From Woeseiaceae bacterium (GTDB lineage Bacteria > Pseudomonadota > Gammaproteobacteria > Steroidobacterales > Woeseiaceae), in the NCBI GenBank assembly GCA_022866645.1, contig JALHUQ010000305.1, positions 1 through 14,942 on the forward strand: a stretch of 14,942 bases of DNA. Reading direction: 5' to 3'. The position numbers and the translations under genes are program-made. The notes beneath the pieces were generated by a model, which did not search any database, had not been told where the DNA came from, and saw only the letters and a list, made by a program, of their open reading frames with translations. This document shows, piece after piece, positions 6,607-14,191 of this stretch (its first letter is position 1; every line of letters starts with the position of its first letter).

Positions 6607-8250
6607 GTGAGCAAAAAACCAGCATCGAATCTGCATCTGGGCGTCAAAATCCTGCACGATCCGATTTGCAACAAAGGCACCGCATTCACTGAAGCCGAAC
6701 GCGACGCCCTGAACCTCCGCGGCCTTCTGCCAGCCCGGGTCCACAGTATGGCCGAGCAGGAATTGCGGGTACTCGGCAACATCAGGGAAAAGGCCACCGA
6801 CCTGGATCGCTATCTGTATCTGATCGCCCTGCAGGATCGAAACGAGAACCTCTTTTACCGCGTGGTAATGAATCACCTCGAGGAGATGATGCCTATCCTG
6901 TATACGCCGACCGTTGGCAAGGCGTGCCAGGAATTTCGGCATCTTTATCGCAAACCGCGTGGCTTCTACGTGTCGCTGAACGATCGCGGCAACGTCGCCA
7001 GGATCTTGAAAAACTGGCCGCACAAGGACGTGCGGATCATCGTCGTCACCGACGGCGAACGCATTTTGGGTCTTGGTGATCTGGGCGCCGACGGCATGGG
7101 TATTCCGATAGGCAAGCTCGCGCTGTATACGGCGTGCGCCGGCATACATCCAACCCAGTGCCTGCCCGTCATGCTGGATGTCGGTACGGATAACGAGCGG
7201 TTGTTGAACGATCCGCTGTACAACGGGCTGGAGCGGCGCCGGGCGCGCGGCAAGCTCTACGACGAGCTTGTCGAGGAATTCATAAGCGCAGCAAGTAAGG
7301 TATTTCCAGGGGTATTGATTCAGCTCGAGGATTTCGGCAATACCAACGCGTTCCGATTCCTCAAGAAGTATCGCGATCGCGCCTGCCTGTTCGATGACGA
7401 CATACAAGGAACGGGAGCGGTTGCTGTGGCCGGCCTGATCGCCGCATTGCGAATCACCGGCGGCCAGTTGTCGGAACAAAAGTTGCTGTTTCTCGGCGCA
7501 GGCGAGGCCGGTATCGGCATCGCCGACCTTTTTGTCGACGCACTCATCGAAGAGGGGCTGACTCTCGAGCAGGCCCGCGAGCACTGCTGGTTGGTGGACA
7601 GTAAGGGACTGGTCGTCAAGAGTCGACAAAATCTGGCAGAGCACAAGCTGCCCTACGCCCACGATCACCTGGGTTGTTCGGATTTCCTTACCGCCGTACA
7701 TAACTTGAAACCAACCGCCATACTCGGACTCTCTGGTCAACCGAATACGTTTACGCAAGACGTCATCGAAGCGATGGCGCAGTACAACGATCGCCCCGTC
7801 ATATTCGCGTTATCAAACCCGACCTCGAAGGCGGAGTGTACGGCGGAAGAAGCTTACAGCTTTAGCGACGGTCGGGCCGTATTCGCCAGTGGCAGCCCAT
7901 TCGACCCGGTAACTATTGGAAATCAGACCTTCGTCCCTGGGCAGGGCAACAACGCGTATATTTTTCCGGGCGTCGGACTGGGAGTTATCGCCAGCCAAGC
8001 ACGAACAATTAGCGATGAAATGTTTCTCGCGGCGGCGCATTCGCTGGCGAATCAGGTCACCGATAGCGATCTTGCAAGAGGGCGGATCTATCCCTCGTTT
8101 TCGAGAATTCGGGAGGTCTCAGCTCTCATCGCGCGAGACGTGGCCAAGATTGCCTACGACAGGCAGCTTACGGACAAGGAGGAACCGGACAACTTACTTG
8201 CAGATATCCACAAGCACATGTATCACCCCGTGTACCCGCATTACGCCTAG
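6607..8250 (+). CDS. maeA: NAD-dependent malic enzyme
   Basis: The 547-residue protein decarboxylates (S)-malate to pyruvate and CO2 with reduction of NAD(P), linking the citric acid cycle to pyruvate. It has the full-length malic enzyme layout: catalytic Tyr99 in ILYTPTVG, VVTDGERILGLGDLG (146-160), catalytic Lys170 in GIPIGKLALY, metal ligands E241, D242 and D265 in QLEDFGN and FDDDIQGTG, the nucleotide loop GAGEAG (297-302), ALSNPTSKAE (401-410) and NNAYIFPGVGLGV (448-460). NAD preference is inferred from similarity to the long NAD-type enzymes. GTG at 6607 is preceded by AAAGGA with about 7 nt spacing. The frame stays open upstream to 5881, but that stretch is antisense to hemG and does not resemble any protein. 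No partner genes adjoin it. Confidence 0.95.
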   Translation: MSKKPASNLHLGVKILHDPICNKGTAFTEAERDALNLRGLLPARVHSMAEQELRVLGNIREKATDLDRYLYLIALQDRNENLFYRVVMNHLEEMMPILYTPTVGKACQEFRHLYRKPRGFYVSLNDRGNVARILKNWPHKDVRIIVVTDGERILGLGDLGADGMGIPIGKLALYTACAGIHPTQCLPVMLDVGTDNERLLNDPLYNGLERRRARGKLYDELVEEFISAASKVFPGVLIQLEDFGNTNAFRFLKKYRDRACLFDDDIQGTGAVAVAGLIAALRITGGQLSEQKLLFLGAGEAGIGIADLFVDALIEEGLTLEQAREHCWLVDSKGLVVKSRQNLAEHKLPYAHDHLGCSDFLTAVHNLKPTAILGLSGQPNTFTQDVIEAMAQYNDRPVIFALSNPTSKAECTAEEAYSFSDGRAVFASGSPFDPVTIGNQTFVPGQGNNAYIFPGVGLGVIASQARTISDEMFLAAAHSLANQVTDSDLARGRIYPSFSRIREVSALIARDVAKIAYDRQLTDKEEPDNLLADIHKHMYHPVYPHYA

Positions 8251-8306
8251 CGTTCGAGGTTCTATGCGTGTGAACGGGTCATCGTGTGTGCTTGGATACA
8301 TCGCAG

Positions 8307-8331
8307 CTATGACCACTATCAGTGGACATAG
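8307..8331 (+). promoter_or_regulatory. 25-nt dyad with possible alternative hairpins upstream of mocA
   Basis: The left arm CTATG plus CCACT (8307-8311, 8313-8317) pairs with AGTGG plus CATAG (8321-8325, 8327-8331), with a 3-nt loop ATC and one A-A mismatch. A second CCACT at 8333-8337 could pair instead with the same AGTGG, so two hairpins are mutually exclusive. The element lies 57 nt after the malic enzyme stop and 31 nt before the mocA start. No T-run follows, so a simple Rho-independent terminator is unlikely. An operator, a leader switch or an mRNA 3'-end element are the options. Confidence 0.4.
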
Positions 8332-8362
8332 GCCACTGGGCTAAGTCAGTATTTCAGGCAAT

Positions 8363-8962
8363 ATGCTCACCGAATCAACGAAGTCGAGAATTTCTGTCTG
8401 TGTTCTGGCAGCCGGCAAGTCACTCCGATTTGGCGCATCAAAGCCGATCGCCGAATGGCGTGGTAAGCCTTTGCTGCATTACGCCCTTGCAGCTGCTGAT
8501 GGCGCGTGCGCGGGACCAGTAGTCCTGGTCGTGGGACACAATCAGGACGCCGTAATAAAGACCGCGGCCGGGCGGTTCGACCGGGTGGTTATCAATCGTG
8601 ATTATGAAGACGGTATCGGCACGAGTATCGCCGCAGGCGTTCGTGCAGTGCACGAAAACGTCGATGCAGTGGTGATTATGCTTGCGGATCAGGCACTGGT
8701 CACGGCGACACACATCGGCAATATCATCAAGGCCTGGTCCGGAGCTGACAATGAAATTGTAGCGTCCTCTTACGATGCGACGACCGGCCCGCCTATCCTG
8801 TTTCCGAGTAAAGCTTTCGACCTGCTTTGCAATCTCACCGGCGATACCGGCGCACGAGCGGTTCTGGCGGATGAGAACTTTGCTGTCAGATTGATCGACT
8901 GCCCGCCCGCCGGGTTCGATATCGATACGCCCGAAGACCTGAAAACTCTGGACGACGGTTAA
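8363..8962 (+). CDS. mocA: Molybdenum cofactor cytidylyltransferase-like protein (MocA family)
   Basis: The 199-residue protein is a MobA-like NTP transferase. It begins with the nucleotide-binding loop VLAAGKSLRFG (14-24), has Lys27 shortly after, a metal-binding LADQALV (107-113) and ends with GFDIDTPEDL (184-193), as in MocA, which joins CTP to molybdopterin to form MCD cofactor for xanthine dehydrogenase-family enzymes. The family also contains GTP-using MobA and other sugar nucleotidyltransferases; the juxtaposition with XdhC argues for MocA. ATG at 8363 has a modest AGG 4 nt upstream. It is convergent with xdhC, the two stop codons lying in the same TTAA at 8959-8962. No molybdenum hydroxylase gene is visible in the window. 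Confidence 0.85.
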   Translation: MLTESTKSRISVCVLAAGKSLRFGASKPIAEWRGKPLLHYALAAADGACAGPVVLVVGHNQDAVIKTAAGRFDRVVINRDYEDGIGTSIAAGVRAVHENVDAVVIMLADQALVTATHIGNIIKAWSGADNEIVASSYDATTGPPILFPSKAFDLLCNLTGDTGARAVLADENFAVRLIDCPPAGFDIDTPEDLKTLDDG

Positions 8963-9861
8963 TTCTTCGTCGCAAACTCCGCCTGCAGCTCAGCGACAAT
9001 TTCCAGCGCGATTGCGGCTGGACCACGACCGCCGATTTGCTGCCCGACCGGCCCGCGCAGACGCGCGCCCAGTTTATCGGCATCAGCACCGATTTCCCGC
9101 AGCAAACGCTCGCGGCGATGCGGCGGGCCGAGCAAGCCGATAAATTCTGCTGGCGACGATGCGAGTATTCTCAGATAGGTCCTGTCAGCGTCCAGATTGT
9201 GGCTCTTGACGATGACAGCGTCGAATCGCGTCAAATCAAAATGCGATTCGATTTCGTCAACGGGCACGCACGCTACAGCCGCCATCGAATGTGTTGCGAG
9301 CTTGGCGACCGCGGCTGGCCGATGATCCGAAACCCAAACTCGCCATCCCAATGTCGCCGCGAACAGCAGCAATGGATCGGTATCCTGGCCAGCACCCAAG
9401 ATGAGCAGACGTAAAGGGGCCAACAGTCGAACCACACCGATTTCGGCGTCTGCATCGGCCAGCATCAAGTCCGCGTGCGGTGCGTCTTCGAGAGTGTCGA
9501 CAAAGCTCTTGAAGGGTTCATACGCTTTGGCGGCAATGAGCGGCTGGATAAGAATACGCAAAGCGCCTTCGCAGCCAACGCCGAGGCCGAATACATCATC
9601 GTCACCTCTCAAATCATAGCTGACCACTTCGGCCCGGCCATTCGCCATTATCGTTTTTGATCGTTCGGCGAGGTCCCCCTCCAGGCAGCCTCCGGACAAC
9701 ATGCCCTGAAAATCACCGCTCTCATTGACCAGCATCTGGCTGCCCGCTTTGCTGTACGTCGAGCCCTCAGTGCTCAACACCGTGATCAAGGCCAGAGGGC
9801 GGCCTGCCGACGAGTGCTTCCGGAAAAACTGGCTAAGGTGATAAGGCAGGCGTTCGATCAT
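8959..9861 (-). CDS. xdhC: XdhC/CoxI family molybdenum-enzyme maturation protein
   Basis: The 300-residue protein carries the XdhC N-terminal domain with STEGSTYSKAGSQML (30-44) and GMLSGGCLEGDL (53-64), then a Rossmann segment LLILGAGQDTDPL (152-164). It ends with AEFIGLLGPPHRRERLL (238-254) and RLRGPVGQQIGGRGPAAIAL (267-286). XdhC-type proteins bind MCD cofactor, promote its sulfuration and insert it into xanthine dehydrogenase or related hydroxylases in the cytoplasm. The start is ATG at 9861, 12 bp after the upstream DUF885-like gene, with no clear Shine-Dalgarno, suggesting coupling to the upstream genes of the glp-type operon. An XdhC gene at the tail of a glycerophosphodiester operon is unusual. 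No catalytic subunit is nearby. Confidence 0.92.
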   Translation of the reverse strand: MIERLPYHLSQFFRKHSSAGRPLALITVLSTEGSTYSKAGSQMLVNESGDFQGMLSGGCLEGDLAERSKTIMANGRAEVVSYDLRGDDDVFGLGVGCEGALRILIQPLIAAKAYEPFKSFVDTLEDAPHADLMLADADAEIGVVRLLAPLRLLILGAGQDTDPLLLFAATLGWRVWVSDHRPAAVAKLATHSMAAVACVPVDEIESHFDLTRFDAVIVKSHNLDADRTYLRILASSPAEFIGLLGPPHRRERLLREIGADADKLGARLRGPVGQQIGGRGPAAIALEIVAELQAEFATKN

Positions 9862-9873
9862 TATCGAAGGCTG

Positions 9874-11577
9874 TTAGTCGGGACCGAGGCCGGTCGGCGG
9901 GCCGACGCCTGTCATTGAACCGAGCCCGGTCATCTCCCAGCGCGCCAGTGAGATCGGGATACTGTCGATCGCGTTAAGCCGATCGAAAAAGTCCCTGAGC
10001 TGAAAATCCTCGCCCCGCTGTTCCGTTTGCTTCGCGTAATCGGCCAGTGTCTGTTCCAGAAGGTACTTTCCGGTGACATAGCTGGTGCCGTAACCGGGCT
10101 GACGCAAGTAGAGGTGCTGTTCAAAAATGACCAACTCTTTTTCCATCTTCATCCAGCCGCGAGGCGTGCCTTCCATGTGCACACCGCCCGCCTCCTCCAT
10201 CGTCATTTCGTTGGCCTGCGCGTACAGCGATCCCAGTCCTCGGGCTGCGCGCTGTGCCAACATGATCCAGACGAGTTCGCGCGATCGCGGGCTGTCGTCG
10301 TACAGGCCAGCATGCATGAACATCTCCTCGACACCGGTCGCGGTTCCTTCGTTGCGACTGTCGAAGATGTTGTACAACAACGCCCCCTGGCGTACCGGGC
10401 TGGCATGCGGCTCGAGGTCCATGCGCGCCAGCTCAAACCAATGGTAGAAATGGGTGAACAAGGGTGCCGGATCATAGTGTGCGGTGATCAGGAAAAAGTT
10501 GCGCTTGTCTTCCTCGACGAACGCACCCTTGTGCGCCTCCAACGCCGGTTTCATATAGTCCGTGATCGTTACAACATCTTTGTCTTTCAGGAAACCCATG
10601 ATCCGATCGACCGCTTTGCTCGCCAGCGCATCGTATTCATCCGGCGTGCTGACGGCCTGCATTGCCGGCAAGTCGTGATTGCGTTGCTCTTCAAGTTTGA
10701 GCGATGACCACGCGCGATTGAGCTCGCGCTTCAGCAAACGCACTTCGTCGTCCCAGGTCATCGGCACCAAATGGACATTTTGCTGGTACCAGGTGTAGTT
10801 CTCCTTGCCGATGCCCGACGGACCAGTCTTGCTGGGGGCCTGCGCCTCCAGCCACGCTACGAGATCAAGCGCAGCGGTCTCCGCGGCTGTGATGGCCGCG
10901 TTGATTTCAGCATCGATAGCATCACCGAGTAGCGTCCTGAGCTCCTCAAGGCCAACCGCATCGTTACGAATATCGCGAATGCCAGTCACCCACAAATCGC
11001 GGGCATTGCCGGTCAGGTTTTGTTTCGCCTGCGCGAACAGGGGTGGGATGACGCTCAGCTCCTTAATGAGGCGATGCCTCTCATCGGCCGTCAGCGGAAA
11101 TTCATAGGTCCAAACGTCGACCACCGCATGGTGCGTCGGCCCCTCGTGGGCCGGAACGTCACTGCGTTCCATCCAGATGGATTTGTAAAATGCCGGATCT
11201 CTGGCCCACGGCATCAATACGCGGCGATTGAAATCGTAGCCATTCATTTCCGCGCGCACGAGATGCCAGTCGACTTGTGCCGGTACTGGCCAATCGGCGA
11301 TTTTCAGTTCCTGCAGCCGATCGCGAAGTTTCAGGAACTCATCCTGCCGCTCCTCGAAGCGCGCGCTCGTGTAATCCGGCGCGCCGTTCAACAAGGGTGG
11401 CGATTCGAACGCACGCCAGTCGCTAAAGAGCTGTAACAACTCATCGTGGTCGGCATTCGCCGATACCATGGGTGACGCTGCCAGCAGCAGCGCTAGCGCC
11501 TTAACGCCTGCTAAAAACCGATCCCGCAACCTAACCACCGCGACGACCACACTTGATTTCCAGTGACGCGAAATCAT
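9874..11577 (-). CDS. Secreted DUF885-like protein with a TGxGxx repeat tail
   Basis: The longest form is 567 residues. Residues 20-42 (a basic stretch, then ALALLLAASPMVSANA) look like a signal peptide, so the protein is probably periplasmic or exported. Large parts are helical and acidic. NEGTATGVEEMFMHAGLYDD (409-428) resembles the EGWA segment of DUF885 proteins, and GYGTSYVTGKYLLEQTLADY (495-514) resembles their later PGQALSYKIG region. The HExxPGHH metal motif of typical DUF885 peptidase-like members is not found; the equivalent stretch reads FYHWFELARMD. The C-terminus (550-567) is TGLGSM-TGVGPP-TGLGPD, three six-residue repeats. ATG at 11577 overlaps the previous gene by 47 bp and lacks a Shine-Dalgarno; TTG at 11529, one base after that gene's stop and with GGTGG upstream, may be the true start and would preserve the signal peptide. 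The substrate is unknown. Confidence 0.65.
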   Translation of the reverse strand: MISRHWKSSVVVAVVRLRDRFLAGVKALALLLAASPMVSANADHDELLQLFSDWRAFESPPLLNGAPDYTSARFEERQDEFLKLRDRLQELKIADWPVPAQVDWHLVRAEMNGYDFNRRVLMPWARDPAFYKSIWMERSDVPAHEGPTHHAVVDVWTYEFPLTADERHRLIKELSVIPPLFAQAKQNLTGNARDLWVTGIRDIRNDAVGLEELRTLLGDAIDAEINAAITAAETAALDLVAWLEAQAPSKTGPSGIGKENYTWYQQNVHLVPMTWDDEVRLLKRELNRAWSSLKLEEQRNHDLPAMQAVSTPDEYDALASKAVDRIMGFLKDKDVVTITDYMKPALEAHKGAFVEEDKRNFFLITAHYDPAPLFTHFYHWFELARMDLEPHASPVRQGALLYNIFDSRNEGTATGVEEMFMHAGLYDDSPRSRELVWIMLAQRAARGLGSLYAQANEMTMEEAGGVHMEGTPRGWMKMEKELVIFEQHLYLRQPGYGTSYVTGKYLLEQTLADYAKQTEQRGEDFQLRDFFDRLNAIDSIPISLARWEMTGLGSMTGVGPPTGLGPD

Positions 11578-12805
11578 AAATGTAGGCCGCTGCTACCGAC
11601 GCGGCCTTGCCGTCGTTGCCGTTCGCCGAGTCCGGATCCCATCTCATCCACTCTCCAAATCGTATGTCACCATCAATATTGAAAGATGGCCTCACTGACC
11701 ACCGGTATGTCTTACACGCTTCAAGTTCCAGATCGACCGTCATTTGCGATTCCCGAATATTCTTCGCAGCGTACACGATCCGATGTTTGTCGTAGATTTC
11801 GACTTCGTAGGCGATGGCCGACGGGTCCAGGCCCTTTGCCCATTCGGCCTGAGTATCGCCATCACCGAGTCTCAATTCCCATGCCAGCGTTGGCGTCGTC
11901 GTCTTGCTGACAGCATGCCATTCGTCGTTCTTGGCAGGCACTACCGTCGCCGTTTCCTTCGGCCGTAACTCGGACTGGACGTTGACTCTCTCATACAATT
12001 CGGCGGCAATTTCGCGTCCGAGGTAATGGCGGGAAAATGCCGAGAAATCATGCCAGGCTTCATTGTTGTTCTTGGTCCAGTTTTCGAGCTTATCCCTGTC
12101 CCGATAATTGACCAGGTGTTCGTACAAGGGTGCGCCGTCGGAAATTCGACTCATCACCGCGGTCGCGGACATCGTCAGGAAGGCCTCGTCACCCTGAACA
12201 TCGATCAACGAGTCGGAGAACCTTACATACAAAATAGCATCCGTGTCTGCGGGAATCGGGGTGGTCGGTGCAAAAATTCTCGTGTCGAGAGTCGGGACTT
12301 CGCGAAGGCGCCAAAACACATCTGTCGCGAGTGCGTCATTGGACAGCGGCGCGCTCGCCGCTTCCGCCAGCTCTTTTGTCAGGGCATCACGAAATTCCTG
12401 CTCCTTCCGGCTCACTCCGCCTGACTTGCCGGAACCCCCGGTGGAGATACCAAAGATAGGAAACGACAGACCAACAGGGATACCGTAGATGTCCCTGACA
12501 ACGCTCGGCCCTCCCCCCACCTGGATGCCACCACCGGACCCGCCGAGAGTTGGCTCCTGGTAGCTGCCGGCAACCCCGCTGCTGGCCAGCGTCGCGCCGG
12601 GCAGCACCACGATTTTCTTAACGGAGGAACGGTTTTCTTCCGACATGAGCGCGTTCAAGTCGCGGACTAGCGGCTCTACCTGCGGGGCGGGCTCCTTCGC
12701 GGCTGCCCAGACCGGCGCAAGAAGGACGGTAGTCACCAGCATAAGCAGCGCTCGCCAACTGACGAAGGATCGATTGTAATTGCCTGTTTTTGATAGATTT
12801 TTCAT
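11531..12805 (-). CDS. Uncharacterised secreted glycine-rich protein with a C-terminal beta-sandwich-like region
   Basis: I do not recognise this 424-residue protein. A signal peptide is clear: basic start, hydrophobic core LLMLVTTVLLAPVWAAA (20-36), cleavage probably after A36, no lipobox cysteine. After VKKIVVLPG (62-70) comes a low-complexity Gly/Ser stretch (87-99, 122-130). A middle region (about 133-275) includes ILYVRFSDSLIDVQGDEAFL. The C-terminal part (305-420) has alternating hydrophobic strands (LAWELRL, YEVEIYD, TYRWSVRPSF) resembling a fibronectin-type III fold, with C364 and C419 possibly a disulfide. ATG at 12805 follows GAGGG with 5-6 nt spacing. It lies 15 bp after glpT and overlaps or abuts the DUF885-like gene, so it is probably co-transcribed with both. 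Confidence 0.8.
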   Translation of the reverse strand: MKNLSKTGNYNRSFVSWRALLMLVTTVLLAPVWAAAKEPAPQVEPLVRDLNALMSEENRSSVKKIVVLPGATLASSGVAGSYQEPTLGGSGGGIQVGGGPSVVRDIYGIPVGLSFPIFGISTGGSGKSGGVSRKEQEFRDALTKELAEAASAPLSNDALATDVFWRLREVPTLDTRIFAPTTPIPADTDAILYVRFSDSLIDVQGDEAFLTMSATAVMSRISDGAPLYEHLVNYRDRDKLENWTKNNNEAWHDFSAFSRHYLGREIAAELYERVNVQSELRPKETATVVPAKNDEWHAVSKTTTPTLAWELRLGDGDTQAEWAKGLDPSAIAYEVEIYDKHRIVYAAKNIRESQMTVDLELEACKTYRWSVRPSFNIDGDIRFGEWMRWDPDSANGNDGKAASVAAAYIYDFASLEIKCGRRGG

Positions 12806-12820
12806 GCCGCCCTCTAGCGC

Positions 12821-14191
12821 TCAGGTAGGAGAATCTGGCGTGGATTGTAGCAATTTTCGTGTCGCCCGATGCTCTGCGCGCCAGGTCATCGAAATGAGCG
12901 CCATCGCGACGACGGTCGCGCCGGCAAGCAGCGAAAATCCTGCATTCCACCCTGCGGTATCGACGACGTAGCCAATGACAACATTGGCCGCTACGGCACC
13001 GCCCACATAGCCAAATAGACCGGTAAAACCCGCTGCCGTTCCCGCGGCTTTTTTCGGCACGAGATCGAGCGCTTGTACGCCGATGAGCATGATTGGGCCG
13101 TAGATGAAAAATCCGATGCCGATCAACATGGCAATATCCAGATTCGGGTTTCCGGGCGGGTTCTTCCAGTAAACAACGACGCACAGCAAGGTCAGCAGCA
13201 GGTAGCCGACCGACACCGGCGCACGCCTGCCGTTAAACCATTTGTCCGACAGCCAGCCGCACAGCAGCGTGCCGGGAATGCCCGCGAATTCGTAGAACGC
13301 ATACGCCCAGCCCGATTGCTCAAACGAAAATTGTTTCACCTCGTTCAGATAGGTCGGTGCCCAATCCAATACGCCGTAGCGCACGAAATAAACAAAAGCA
13401 TTTGCGATGGCAATGGTCCACAACAGTTTGTTGTTCAACACGTGTTCGAAAAATATGGCTCTGGCCGAAAGTTCTTTCTCGTGACTCTCGCCATAGTCAA
13501 AGGTCCTGGGAAAATCCTTGCGATGATGTTCTATCGTTGGCAGGCCTTCAGACTGCGGTGTGTCGCGCACGAGCAGAAAAACCAGTAGCGCGGCGGCCAG
13601 CGAAAAGAAGCCGTGTACATACAGAATGGAGTGCCAGTCCGCGAACATCGCCATGGCCAGGATGGCTATTGGACCGACCATTCCTCCGCCAATATTGTGC
13701 GCGACATTCCAGATTGCCATTTTGGTGCCGCGTTCATTCGTCGAGAACCAGTGCACCATGACCCGTCCGCACGGCGGCCAACCCATGCCCTGAAACCAGC
13801 CGTTCATCAGCAACAGCAGGAACATGATGGTGACCGAGCTGGTCGCGACCGGCACCGTTCCCATGAAAATCATGACGAACGCGGAACATGTCAGTCCGAG
13901 TGTCATGAATGCACGGGCGTTGCTTCGATCCGATACGCTGCCCATGATGAACTTGGACAGGCCGTAGGCGATCGAAACGCCGGACAACGCAAAGCCGAGA
14001 TCCGTTTTTGAATAGCCGAGCTCGATGAGATACGGCATCGCGAGCGTGAAATTCTTTCTTACCAGGTAGTAACCGGCATAGCCGAGGAATATGCCGATAA
14101 ACACCTGCAGTCTCAGGCGGCGATAGGTCGCGTCGACTTTGCCGGCGGGCAGCAGCTCGCGGTGGGCTGCCGGCTTGAGAAATCCGATCAC
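12821..14191 (-). CDS. glpT: sn-Glycerol-3-phosphate:phosphate antiporter
   Basis: The 456-residue inner membrane protein is a GlpT-type MFS organophosphate:phosphate antiporter. The N-terminal segment KVDATYRRLRLQVFIGIFLGYAGYYLVRKNF, the MFS A-loop GSVSDRSN (84-91), GWFQGMGWPPCGR (131-143) and KKAAGTAAGFTGLFGY near the end match E. coli GlpT closely. The substrate residues R45 (YYLVRKNF), H165 (NVAHNIGG) and R271 (FVRYGVLDW), corresponding to E. coli R45, H165 and R269, are all present, supporting glycerol-3-phosphate import in exchange for phosphate, with fosfomycin as a known side substrate of the family. The start is GTG at 14191 overlapping the glpQ TGA by 3 nt (GTGA), with AAAG just upstream. 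GlpQ supplies the substrate. Confidence 0.96.
   Translation of the reverse strand: MIGFLKPAAHRELLPAGKVDATYRRLRLQVFIGIFLGYAGYYLVRKNFTLAMPYLIELGYSKTDLGFALSGVSIAYGLSKFIMGSVSDRSNARAFMTLGLTCSAFVMIFMGTVPVATSSVTIMFLLLLMNGWFQGMGWPPCGRVMVHWFSTNERGTKMAIWNVAHNIGGGMVGPIAILAMAMFADWHSILYVHGFFSLAAALLVFLLVRDTPQSEGLPTIEHHRKDFPRTFDYGESHEKELSARAIFFEHVLNNKLLWTIAIANAFVYFVRYGVLDWAPTYLNEVKQFSFEQSGWAYAFYEFAGIPGTLLCGWLSDKWFNGRRAPVSVGYLLLTLLCVVVYWKNPPGNPNLDIAMLIGIGFFIYGPIMLIGVQALDLVPKKAAGTAAGFTGLFGYVGGAVAANVVIGYVVDTAGWNAGFSLLAGATVVAMALISMTWRAEHRATRKLLQSTPDSPT

Noticed and set aside
6526..7758. 410-codon open frame antisense to the malic enzyme
   Set aside because: It lies wholly within a confirmed gene, has no recognisable domain and its composition is that of the complement of a codon-biased gene.
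8251..8276. CGTTC/GAACG stem after the malic enzyme stop as a terminator
   Set aside because: Only five base pairs with a 16-nt loop and no T-run.
10027..10707. 226-codon plus-strand open frame
   Set aside because: Shadow of the DUF885-like gene; no independent evidence.
12618..13184. 188-codon minus-strand open frame bridging glpT and the secreted protein
   Set aside because: Out of frame with two supported genes and extremely Arg-rich, as expected for an off-frame reading.
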